Assembly (NCBI RefSeq): GCF_014648595.1
Contig: NZ_BMRK01000017.1
Span: forward strand, 1-64,000
Length of the DNA: 64,000 nt
From: Nocardioides luteus
GTDB taxonomy: Bacteria; Actinomycetota; Actinomycetes; Propionibacteriales; Nocardioidaceae
Direction of reading: 5' to 3'
Positions 57,252 through 64,000 of the stretch are shown piece by piece. The notes under the pieces were generated by a model that saw only the letters and a list, made by a program, of their open reading frames with translations, ran no database searches and was not told the DNA's origin. How positions within the stretch are numbered: the stretch's first letter is position 1; every line of letters begins with the position of its first letter. The position numbers and the translations under genes were made by a program.

Positions 57252-59030
57252 ATGAGTGAACGCGCCATCGAGACAGTCGGAGTCGTCGGCCTGGGCACCA
57301 TGGGTGCGGGGATCGCCGAGGTGTTCGCCCGCAACGGGTTCACCGTCGTCGGGGTCGAGCGCGACGACGACGGCCTCGAGCGCGGCAAGGAGCACCTGGC
57401 CCACTCGACCGGCCGTGCGGTCAAGCGCGGCAAGCTCAGCGAGGAGGAGCAGGAGGCGCTGCTCGGCCGGATCTCCTTCGCCACCGACCTGACCGCGCTC
57501 AAGGACGTCGACATGGTCGTCGAGGCGGTCGTGGAGTCGCTGGACCTGAAGAAGACGATCCTTTCCAGCCTCGACGACATCGTGGCGCCCGAGACCATCC
57601 TGGCGACCAACACTTCCTCGTTGTCGGTCACCGAGATCTCGACCGCGTCCAAGCACCCCGGGCGCGTCGTCGGCGTGCACTTCTTCAACCCGGCGCCGGT
57701 GCAGAAATTCGTCGAGATCGTACGCACCGTGGTGACCGAGCCCGACGTGCTCGACGACGCCCGCGAGGTCGTCGGCAAGCTCGGCAAGTCACCGGTGGTC
57801 TGCGGCGACCGGGCGGGCTTCATCGCCAACGCGCTGCTCTTCGGCTACCTCAACCACGCCGTCTCGATGTTCGAGGGCCGCTATGCCACCCGCGAGGACA
57901 TCGACACCGCGATGCGGCTGGGCTGCGGCTACCCGATGGGGCCGCTCGCGCTGCTCGACCTGATCGGTCTGGACACCTCCTACGAGATCCTCGACACGAT
58001 GTACCGGCAGGGTCGCGACCGGCTCCACGCGCCGAGCCCGATCCTCAAACAGATGGTCACCGCCGGGATGCTCGGGCGGAAGTCGGGCCGCGGCTTCTAC
58101 ACCTACGAGGCGCCCGACTCACCGGTCGTGGTGCCCGACGCGCTCACCCCGAGCGCCGACGCCACCCACGAGTTGCGCCGCCCGATCCGGAAGGTCGGCG
58201 TCGTCGGCACCGGCACGATGGCCTCCGGCATCGTGGAGGTCTTCGCCAAGGGCGGCTACGACGTGACGTACGTCGGGCGGAGCCAGGACAAGGTCGACGC
58301 CGTCGCGGCGCGGATCACCAAGAGCCTCGACAAGGCGATCGGACGCGGCAAGCTGGAGGAGTCGGCCAAGCCGGAGATCCTCGGCCGGCTGACCGGCACC
58401 ACCTCCCTGGACGACCTCGCCGACGTGGACATCGTGGTGGAGGCGATCGCCGAGGACCTCGGCATCAAGACCACGCTCTTCGAGAACCTCGACGACATCT
58501 GCAAGCCCGGCGCGATCCTGGCCACGACGACGTCGAGCCTCCCTGTCATCGAGCTGGCCCGGGTGACCAAGCGGCCTGCCGACGTCGTCGGGATGCACTT
58601 CTTCAACCCCGCCCCGGTGATGAAGCTGGTCGAGGTCGTCTCCACGGTCACCACCGACGAAGAGGTCGCCGAGACGGTCCGGGCGCTGTGCGCCGACGTC
58701 GGCAAGTCCCCGGTCTCGTGCGGTGACCGCGCCGGGTTCATCGTCAACGCGCTGCTCTTCCCCTACCTCAACGACGCGGTCAAGATGCTCGAGGGCCACT
58801 ACGCGACCGCCGACGACATCGACACCGCGATGAAGCTCGGCTGCGCGCTGCCGATGGGGCCGTTCGAGCTCCTCGACGTGGTCGGCAACGACGTCTCGCT
58901 CGCCATCGAGCGCGAGCTCTACCTCGAGTTCCGCGAGCCGGGCTTCGCGCCCGCGCCGCTGCTGGAGCATCTGGTCACTGCCGGCTACCTCGGTCGCAAG
59001 ACCGGCAAGGGGTTCCGCGACTACTCCTGA
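57252..59030 (+). CDS. Tandem-duplicated 3-hydroxyacyl-CoA dehydrogenase
   Basis: A 592-residue protein made of two complete dehydrogenase copies of about 290 residues. The first has VGVVGLGTMGAGIAEVF, LATNTSSLSVTE and GVHFFNPAPVQKFVE. The second has VGVVGTGTMASGIVEVF, LATTTSSLPVIE and GMHFFNPAPVMKLVE. Each keeps the catalytic His and the C-terminal GCGYPMGP/GCALPMGP helices. Copy two has Thr instead of the conserved Asn in the NTSS loop, so the halves may differ in activity. The second half is very like the 55373-56539 protein, implying a local duplication. Such fusions are known in actinobacteria; the substrate is probably a short-chain 3-hydroxyacyl-CoA. Confidence 0.92.
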   Translation: MSERAIETVGVVGLGTMGAGIAEVFARNGFTVVGVERDDDGLERGKEHLAHSTGRAVKRGKLSEEEQEALLGRISFATDLTALKDVDMVVEAVVESLDLKKTILSSLDDIVAPETILATNTSSLSVTEISTASKHPGRVVGVHFFNPAPVQKFVEIVRTVVTEPDVLDDAREVVGKLGKSPVVCGDRAGFIANALLFGYLNHAVSMFEGRYATREDIDTAMRLGCGYPMGPLALLDLIGLDTSYEILDTMYRQGRDRLHAPSPILKQMVTAGMLGRKSGRGFYTYEAPDSPVVVPDALTPSADATHELRRPIRKVGVVGTGTMASGIVEVFAKGGYDVTYVGRSQDKVDAVAARITKSLDKAIGRGKLEESAKPEILGRLTGTTSLDDLADVDIVVEAIAEDLGIKTTLFENLDDICKPGAILATTTSSLPVIELARVTKRPADVVGMHFFNPAPVMKLVEVVSTVTTDEEVAETVRALCADVGKSPVSCGDRAGFIVNALLFPYLNDAVKMLEGHYATADDIDTAMKLGCALPMGPFELLDVVGNDVSLAIERELYLEFREPGFAPAPLLEHLVTAGYLGRKTGKGFRDYS

Positions 59031-59081
59031 GCCGAATCCCGAGCAGAACGGGCTCGACCAGCAGGTCAGTACGCTGAAGAC

Positions 59082-59870
59082 GTGGGACTTCTGATCGCAC
59101 TTCTCATCGTCGTCGCGGTGATCGGGACCGTGGTAGTGACCAACAAGCGCTCGCAGGCGCGAGCGCTGGAACGGCAGCGCGCTGAGCTCGAGCCGGTCAA
59201 GCAGCTCGCCTTCGAGGACGTCACCGCGTTCGGTGAGGAGCTGCAGAAGCTCGACCTCGACATGGCCGGCAAGGAGCTCGACGAGGGCGCCAACGCCGAC
59301 TATCAGCGTGCGCTGGACGAGTACGAGACGGCCAAGCGCACCGTCGACAAGATGACCGCTCCCGAGGACGTCAAGAAGATCACGACGATCGTCGAGGACG
59401 GCCGCTACGCGATCGCGTGCGTCGAGGCGCGGGTCGCCGGCGAGCCGCTTCCCAAGCGCCGCCCGCCGTGCTTCTTCGACCCCCGCCACGGGCTCTCGGT
59501 CGAGGACGTGGCCTGGGCGCCGCCGGGCGGCACCACCCGCGACGTACCCGCCTGTGCGCTCGACGCCGAGCGGGTCAAGGTCGGGGCCGAGCCCGACACC
59601 CGCAAGGTGATGGTCGGCAACGAGCGCGTTCCCTACTGGCAGGGCGGCCCTGCGTACCGTCCCTACGCCGCCGGCTACTTCGGCGCCTTCTCGCCGATGG
59701 ACTGGATGTTCGCCGGCCTGATGTTCAGCGCGTTCGGCGGCTTCGACGCCTTCGGTGAGATCGGCGAGGGCATGGGCGAGGCGATCGGCGGCATCGGCGA
59801 GGGGATCGGCGACGCGTTCGGCGGGATCGGCGACGGCATCGGCGACTTCTTCGACGGCTTCGACTTCTAG
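59082..59870 (+). CDS. Membrane protein with glycine-rich C-terminus
   Basis: A 262-residue protein that I cannot assign. It has one N-terminal membrane helix (LLIALLIVVAVIGTVVV), a charged helical segment (about 20-100), and a Cys-containing middle (YAIACVEARVAG, RRPPCFFDPRHG, DVPACAL). It ends in a Met/Phe/Gly-rich tail of repeated GIGEGIGDAFGGIGDGIGDF units. The tail could be amphipathic and membrane-active or form an assembly surface. The GTG start has TACGCT six bases upstream. Confidence 0.72.
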   Translation: MGLLIALLIVVAVIGTVVVTNKRSQARALERQRAELEPVKQLAFEDVTAFGEELQKLDLDMAGKELDEGANADYQRALDEYETAKRTVDKMTAPEDVKKITTIVEDGRYAIACVEARVAGEPLPKRRPPCFFDPRHGLSVEDVAWAPPGGTTRDVPACALDAERVKVGAEPDTRKVMVGNERVPYWQGGPAYRPYAAGYFGAFSPMDWMFAGLMFSAFGGFDAFGEIGEGMGEAIGGIGEGIGDAFGGIGDGIGDFFDGFDF

Positions 59871-59896
59871 ATCACCGGCTCCCGTACGCTTTCCAG

Positions 59897-60688
59897 GTGT
59901 CATCACTCCATACGCTCGAGCTCGGTGAGAGCGGCAGCCGGGTCGTCTTCCTGCACGGACTCTTCGGCCAGGGCCGCAACTGGAACACGCTCGGCAAGCA
60001 GCTGGCCGACAAGCACCGCGTCACCCTGGTCGACCTGCCCCATCACGGCCGCTCACCGCACCCGGACTCCTTCGACTACCTCGAGATGACCGCAGCCGTC
60101 GCCGAGCTGCTCTCCACTGGTGACGGGGCCGGCGACCCGGCCACCGTCGTCGGTCACTCGATGGGCGGCAAGGTCGCGATGTTGCTCGCGATCACCCGCC
60201 CCGAGCTGGTCGAGAAGCTCGTCGTCGCCGACATGTCGCCGGTCGTCTACGAGCGGGTCGGCGGCTTCAGCACCTATGTCGAGGCGATGCAGAGCATCGA
60301 CCTGGACAGCATCACCCGGCGTGAGGAGGCGGACGCCGCGATGCGGGAGGCGGTGCCCGACGCCACCATCCGCGGCTTCCTGCTGCAGAACCTGCGCCGC
60401 GACGGCGACGGCTGGCGCTGGGCGATGAACCTCCCCGTGCTCGGCCGTGATCTCGAGCGCATCGGCGACTGGCCGGCCGACGAGCTGAAGGCCTACGAGC
60501 CGTACGACGGGCCCGTGCTGTGGCTCGCGGGGGAGCGGTCGAACTACGTCACCGACGAGTATGCGCCGGCGATGAAGGAGTGGTTCCCGCGCTACCGCAA
60601 GGTGACGATCAAGGGTGCCGGCCACTGGGTCCACTCCGAGAAGCCGGAGACCTTCATGGCGGCGCTGCGTCAGTTTCTCGGCGACTGA
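59897..60688 (+). CDS. Alpha/beta hydrolase (YbfF-like)
   Basis: A 263-residue hydrolase. The nucleophile elbow is VVGHSMGGKVAM (Ser), HGLFGQGRNW forms the oxyanion region, and the catalytic His is in GAGHWVHSEKPE. Its closest known relatives are YbfF-type esterases acting on acyl-CoA or small esters. The GTG start has TACGCT six bases before it, 26 bp after the previous stop. It overlaps the converging TetR gene by 19 bp. Confidence 0.87.
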   Translation: MSSLHTLELGESGSRVVFLHGLFGQGRNWNTLGKQLADKHRVTLVDLPHHGRSPHPDSFDYLEMTAAVAELLSTGDGAGDPATVVGHSMGGKVAMLLAITRPELVEKLVVADMSPVVYERVGGFSTYVEAMQSIDLDSITRREEADAAMREAVPDATIRGFLLQNLRRDGDGWRWAMNLPVLGRDLERIGDWPADELKAYEPYDGPVLWLAGERSNYVTDEYAPAMKEWFPRYRKVTIKGAGHWVHSEKPETFMAALRQFLGD

Positions 60689-61311
60689 GTCTCGCGCGAG
60701 CACGGTCCGGCGAAGACGTCGCGCAGGCGAGCCTCGATCGCGGCTGTTGCGTGATAGCGGAGGACGTCGTCGGGATCGATGAGGAGACGAAGGGTGAGGC
60801 CCTGGGTGAGCGCGAAGGCCGTCTCGCTCTCCAGCAGGCTGTCGGTCTCCGGCCAGACCTCCCCGCACTCGAACCCGTTCCGCACACCCTGCGCGATCCG
60901 GTCGCGGAGGCGGTGGTCGAAGGCGCGCTGGTGCTCGGCCAGGGTGGGATTGTCGAGCGCGAGGCCCACGAAGGCATGGCGTAGGTAGGCCTCGTCCCGC
61001 CGCGCGGGGGTCAGAGGCAGCAGCTCCAGCAGCCCCGCGCCGAGCATGTGCTCGATGCGGGCGTGGTCGCCCTCCGCCCGCGCGATCGCCCGGTCGACCC
61101 GGCGCTCGATGTCGGTCAGCAGGCGGCTCAGGGTGTCCGCGAGCAGCGACTCCTTGGAGTCGTAGTAGTGCTGCACGAGCCCAACCGAGACGCCTGCAGC
61201 CTTGGCCGTCTTCGCCACGGTCACCGAGCCGAGGCCGGACTCGAGTGCCAGGGCGCGTACGCCTGAGGTGATCTGGGCTCGACGGGCGTCGTGGTCGGCG
61301 ATCCGGGGCAT
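60670..61311 (-). CDS. TetR-family repressor
   Basis: A 213-residue regulator with the N-terminal helix-turn-helix VTVAKTAKAAGVSVGLVQHY (about residues 30-49). It is divergent from the serine hydrolase gene, with a perfect AT-rich palindrome between them that it probably binds. A self-regulated gene pair is the most likely arrangement. The ligand is unknown. Confidence 0.9.
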   Translation of the reverse strand: MPRIADHDARRAQITSGVRALALESGLGSVTVAKTAKAAGVSVGLVQHYYDSKESLLADTLSRLLTDIERRVDRAIARAEGDHARIEHMLGAGLLELLPLTPARRDEAYLRHAFVGLALDNPTLAEHQRAFDHRLRDRIAQGVRNGFECGEVWPETDSLLESETAFALTQGLTLRLLIDPDDVLRYHATAAIEARLRDVFAGPCSRETQSPRN

Positions 61312-61320
61312 ATTCAGATG

Positions 61321-61344
61321 ATAACCATATAGTCATATGGTTAT
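61321..61344. promoter_or_regulatory. Perfect 24-bp operator between tetR and serine hydrolase
   Basis: ATAACCATAT and ATATGGTTAT are exact complements around AGTC. The site starts 10 bp from the tetR start codon and ends 10 bp from the hydrolase start. Its AT-rich sequence stands out in the GC-rich surroundings and covers both promoters. Confidence 0.85.
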
Positions 61345-61353
61345 TGTGTCGGC

Positions 61354-62763
61354 ATGCATCTTCTTCGCGTTCTGGTGGTCGGCTGGGCGGCCGCCGTGGT
61401 GGGTATGGCCACACCTGCGTCGTCCGGGGCAGTCGCCGGAGGAGAGGTGAGCAGCGACGTCGAGGCGTACGTCGAGAGCTGGCGCGAGGCCAACGGCGTG
61501 CCCGGAGCGGCGGTCGCGGTCATCGACGGCGAGGGGGTGGAGACGTACGTCTCGGGTGAGGACGGCGACGGCGACGCGGTCTCGCCCGAGACGCCGTTCT
61601 TGGTGGGGTCGATCGCCAAGACGTTCACCAGCAAGCTGGTCCTGGACCTCGCCGCGGAGGGTCGGATCAGCCTCGACGACCCGATCGGCAAGCATCTGCC
61701 CTCGGGCGATCTGCCGAGCACGACCGTACGTCAACTGCTCACCCACACGGCCGGCTTCACCGCAGCCGACGGCCTGGCGGTCTCCGAACGCTACGACAAC
61801 GAGCCGGGCGCACTGCGCCGAGCCGTCGCCGATCTCGAGCACCACGGCACTCCGGGGGAGTACGCCTATAACAGTGCCGACTACCTCGTCCTGGGAGCGT
61901 TGGTCGAGGAGGTGACGGGTCGCCCGTTCGGCACCGTTGTCGACGAGTCGGTCTTCGCGTCGCTCGGCATGACGGCCACGACGGCCGAAGCCGACGGCGC
62001 CGAGTCCCTCCCGCCCGGCCATCGCCTGTGGTGGGGGAGGGCGCGCGCCTACGACCCCGGCTTCGACGAGTCCGGTGCACCGTACGGCTATGTGGCCTCC
62101 ACCCTCGACGATCTCACCGCCTACGCCCAGGCTCTGCTGGCCGGCGAAGTCCTTCCCGTAGGGCTCGAGTCCGAGGCTTGGAAGATCCAGGAGGTCACCG
62201 GCACCAAGCGCGGCTACGGCTTCGGTTGGAGCATCGACGACGGTGAACGCCGCCGTGTCCACCACACCGGAGCCACGCCTGGCTACTTCGCTCACGTCTC
62301 GCTGATACCCGATGACGATCGCGCCGTGATCGTCCTGGCCAACTCCTACGCCGAGAGCCGCGCCCCGAGCCTCACCGCCGCAGCCGTAGACATCGACGAG
62401 ATCGCCCGTGGTGGTTCTGCAGACGTCGAGCCAGGCGACCCGCTCCTCTCGTCAGCTCCCTGGGCCTTGGTCGGGCTGGCCTCGGTCGGTGCGGTTCTCG
62501 CACTGGTCGCTCGTCGCCGTCCTCGCTCGACGTGGCTCCGCCGGGCCGGGGCGGTGGTGGCTGCCGTGCTCGCGGCGGCCCTGACGTTGCTACTGGTCTT
62601 GTTCGGCGGATCGCTCCGATTCGTGATCACCTGGCTGCCCGATCTCGCGGTCGGGATTGCGGTGAGCTGCGCAACGATGCTCGTGGCGGCAGCATCGTTT
62701 GCTGCTCGCCCGCGACCTTCTTCGCGGGCGCAGAGTCGTCGGGATCAGGCCGCGAGGCTGTAG
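61354..62763 (+). CDS. Membrane-anchored serine hydrolase of the beta-lactamase/PBP4-like class
   Basis: A 469-residue protein with an N-terminal signal segment (VLVVGWAAAVVGMATPASS). A class-C-like fold carries VGSIAKTF (Ser-x-x-Lys nucleophile), AYNSADYLVLG (Tyr-Asn-Ser in place of Tyr-Ser-Asn) and HHTGATPGY (the KTG-equivalent HxG). The C-terminus has about three membrane helices (LVGLASVGAVLALVAR, AVVAAVLAAALTLLLVLF). Known members are esterases or D-amino-peptidases as well as lactamases. Expression is probably controlled by the adjacent TetR. Confidence 0.87.
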   Translation: MHLLRVLVVGWAAAVVGMATPASSGAVAGGEVSSDVEAYVESWREANGVPGAAVAVIDGEGVETYVSGEDGDGDAVSPETPFLVGSIAKTFTSKLVLDLAAEGRISLDDPIGKHLPSGDLPSTTVRQLLTHTAGFTAADGLAVSERYDNEPGALRRAVADLEHHGTPGEYAYNSADYLVLGALVEEVTGRPFGTVVDESVFASLGMTATTAEADGAESLPPGHRLWWGRARAYDPGFDESGAPYGYVASTLDDLTAYAQALLAGEVLPVGLESEAWKIQEVTGTKRGYGFGWSIDDGERRRVHHTGATPGYFAHVSLIPDDDRAVIVLANSYAESRAPSLTAAAVDIDEIARGGSADVEPGDPLLSSAPWALVGLASVGAVLALVARRRPRSTWLRRAGAVVAAVLAAALTLLLVLFGGSLRFVITWLPDLAVGIAVSCATMLVAAASFAARPRPSSRAQSRRDQAARL

Positions 62764-64000
62764 TCGAGGAGCATGTCGCGGAGCCTGATCTCTGCCGGCG
62801 AGAGCGGTGGTGGGCCTGGTCGCCAGGTGTCTGGTGGTGGGCTGGTGTATTCATGGCCTGTCGGGGTGATGGTGGTGATGCTGCCGTCCGGGCTCGGCCG
62901 TGATCGCCAACCCCTCGAATCCTTGGCCTGGTTGCATCTCTCGCACAGGCCTTGAAGGTTGTCGACCGCTGTGTTGCCGCCGTCTGCGTAGCGTTCGATG
63001 TGGTCGATGTTGCGGATCGGAGCGTCGCAGCCGTTGGTGCGGCAGATGCCTTCATCGCGGGTGGCGATGAACTCGGCCAGCCCGTCGGGCGCCTTCCTCG
63101 ATCGTGACTCCATGGCGATGAGTCGGCCTGCGGGGTCGGTGAGCAGGCGGCGCACGAAGATCTCGACGTCGGTGAGATTCTCGCGCGCCCAGGCCTCGGG
63201 GACGGGGCCGTAGCCCTCGACGATGGCGGGCTGGTCGGCGTTGTTGGTGAGCGAGTTGGCGGTCATGACGATCTTGACCTCGGTCTTCGGTTTCGCGCCG
63301 GTCTCGCGGCCGGTGACGCGGTTGACGAGGGTGTCGGCCATGACCTGGCCTCGGGTGCGCGGGTCGCCGGCGGCTTGGGCGGCCTTGGCTGCTTGATCGA
63401 GGGCGGCGAAGACGGCGACGCCGTCCTTGACGGGGAGTAGTGCTCCGAGCCAGGTCATCGTGTCGGATGCGGGCCGCAGGCTGACCCGCCGGTCCTTCTC
63501 CGCGCTCGCTGCGCGAGCCACGACAGATTCTTGGTCGAGGGCGATGGCAAGTTTCTTGGCGGCGTTCTCGAGCTGCCGCAGGCCCATCGTCACGACCCTC
63601 GGTGCACCGCCGTCGGGCGTGCGTGCGCAGAGCTCGTGGTCGATGATCCGGCGATCCTGAAGCGAGAGGCATGCGGTCTCGCGGGCGAGGATGGTGGCCT
63701 GCCATTGAGAGAACAAGCCTGCCTTCATCAGCGCGAAGGCGTGCGGCATCTCGCCGATAAGGATCTTCGCCAGTCCCAGTAGTTTCGCTCCCTTGGCCGG
63801 CGAGACGCGCCGGGCGAGGGCGATCTGGGAGGCGACACCGTCACCGACCTTGCGGGCAGGGACACCGGCATCGAGGTGCCGCGTCCGGGTCGCTTCCTGG
63901 AGGCGTACTGCTGCCTCGGCTTGGATCGCCTCGGCCCGGCATTTCAGTTTTTCGAGACCGCTGATCCAGTCGATCAGCTCTGCCTCGGACGCACCTGGTG
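62745..64000 (-). CDS. DUF222/HNH endonuclease-like protein (13E12 type), 5' end outside the window
   Basis: The frame is open from 64000 down to 62745 (about 418 codons visible). The DUF222 region includes VGDGVASQIALARRVSPAKG and MPHAFALMKAGLFSQWQATI. The C-terminal HNH motif is CRTNGCDAPIRNIDHIERYA, then GNTAVDNLQGLCERCNQAK. Such genes occur in many copies in Nocardioidaceae and mycobacteria; their role is unsettled and some may be mobile. The stop overlaps the hydrolase gene by 19 bp. No ATG at the window edge marks the true start. Confidence 0.9.
   Translation of the reverse strand, partial: PGASEAELIDWISGLEKLKCRAEAIQAEAAVRLQEATRTRHLDAGVPARKVGDGVASQIALARRVSPAKGAKLLGLAKILIGEMPHAFALMKAGLFSQWQATILARETACLSLQDRRIIDHELCARTPDGGAPRVVTMGLRQLENAAKKLAIALDQESVVARAASAEKDRRVSLRPASDTMTWLGALLPVKDGVAVFAALDQAAKAAQAAGDPRTRGQVMADTLVNRVTGRETGAKPKTEVKIVMTANSLTNNADQPAIVEGYGPVPEAWARENLTDVEIFVRRLLTDPAGRLIAMESRSRKAPDGLAEFIATRDEGICRTNGCDAPIRNIDHIERYADGGNTAVDNLQGLCERCNQAKDSRGWRSRPSPDGSITTITPTGHEYTSPPPDTWRPGPPPLSPAEIRLRDMLLDYSLAA

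Overview
The window is high-GC chromosomal DNA from an actinobacterium, most likely the Nocardioidaceae (Propionibacteriales). Support comes from the one-piece Kgd-type 2-oxoglutarate dehydrogenase, the NucS mismatch endonuclease, nickel superoxide dismutase, a DUF222/HNH (13E12-type) gene, abundant GTG starts and many leaderless genes. No insertion sequence, phage region, CRISPR array or rRNA was seen. The single tRNA is tRNA-Arg(CCG).

Layout. 1-0.5 kb: the first 26 codons of nickel superoxide dismutase (leftward) and its divergent maturation protease. 0.7-8.1 kb: malic enzyme, a quinone oxidoreductase, a drug-type MFS exporter, and a fatty-acid desaturase operon (reductase, desaturase, small protein) divergent from a TetR regulator that has two matching operator candidates. 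8.2-12.4 kb: DUF6104 protein and the large kgd gene, leftward. 12.6-17.9 kb: lipoprotein plus LCP protein, then small metabolic and hypothetical genes. 18.1-42.3 kb: a conserved actinobacterial backbone, argS-lysA-(three-gene insertion)-hom-thrC-thrB-rho-rpmE-prfA-(one-gene insertion)-prmC-sua5-wecA-atpI-atpBEFHAGDC-DUF2550. This is the same order as around Rv1292-Rv1312 of Mycobacterium tuberculosis. It joins aspartate-family amino-acid synthesis, translation and transcription termination, a polyprenyl-phosphate sugar transferase and ATP synthase. 42.4-47.6 kb: a DUF1707/DUF4870 membrane protein, an MFS permease and a SWIM/SNF2 helicase. 47.9-59.0 kb: a TrmB/LuxR-like regulator, cobalamin adenosyltransferase, a STAS protein, an ethylmalonyl-CoA-mutase-like B12 enzyme, a Cys-rich small protein, a secreted nucleotidase, NucS, and two fused 3-hydroxyacyl-CoA dehydrogenases (C4/acyl-CoA metabolism). 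59.1-64 kb: a Gly-rich membrane protein, an alpha/beta hydrolase, a TetR regulator divergent from a membrane serine hydrolase with a perfect AT-rich operator, and the truncated DUF222/HNH gene.

The most unusual feature is a set of five compound palindromic arrays at gene ends (1877-2068, 8124-8205, 30428-30556, 44183-44384, 56553-56670). Short GCCGA-containing units repeat head-to-head at fixed periods of 32 bp or 21-22 bp, close to whole DNA turns. Two arrays 42 kb apart share the same unit and the same 3+3 layout. Other regulatory finds are a near-perfect DasR-type (dre) palindrome, CRP-like sites before the ATP synthase operon and before a 3-hydroxyacyl-CoA dehydrogenase gene, and a GGTTAC palindrome shared by the mutase and that dehydrogenase.
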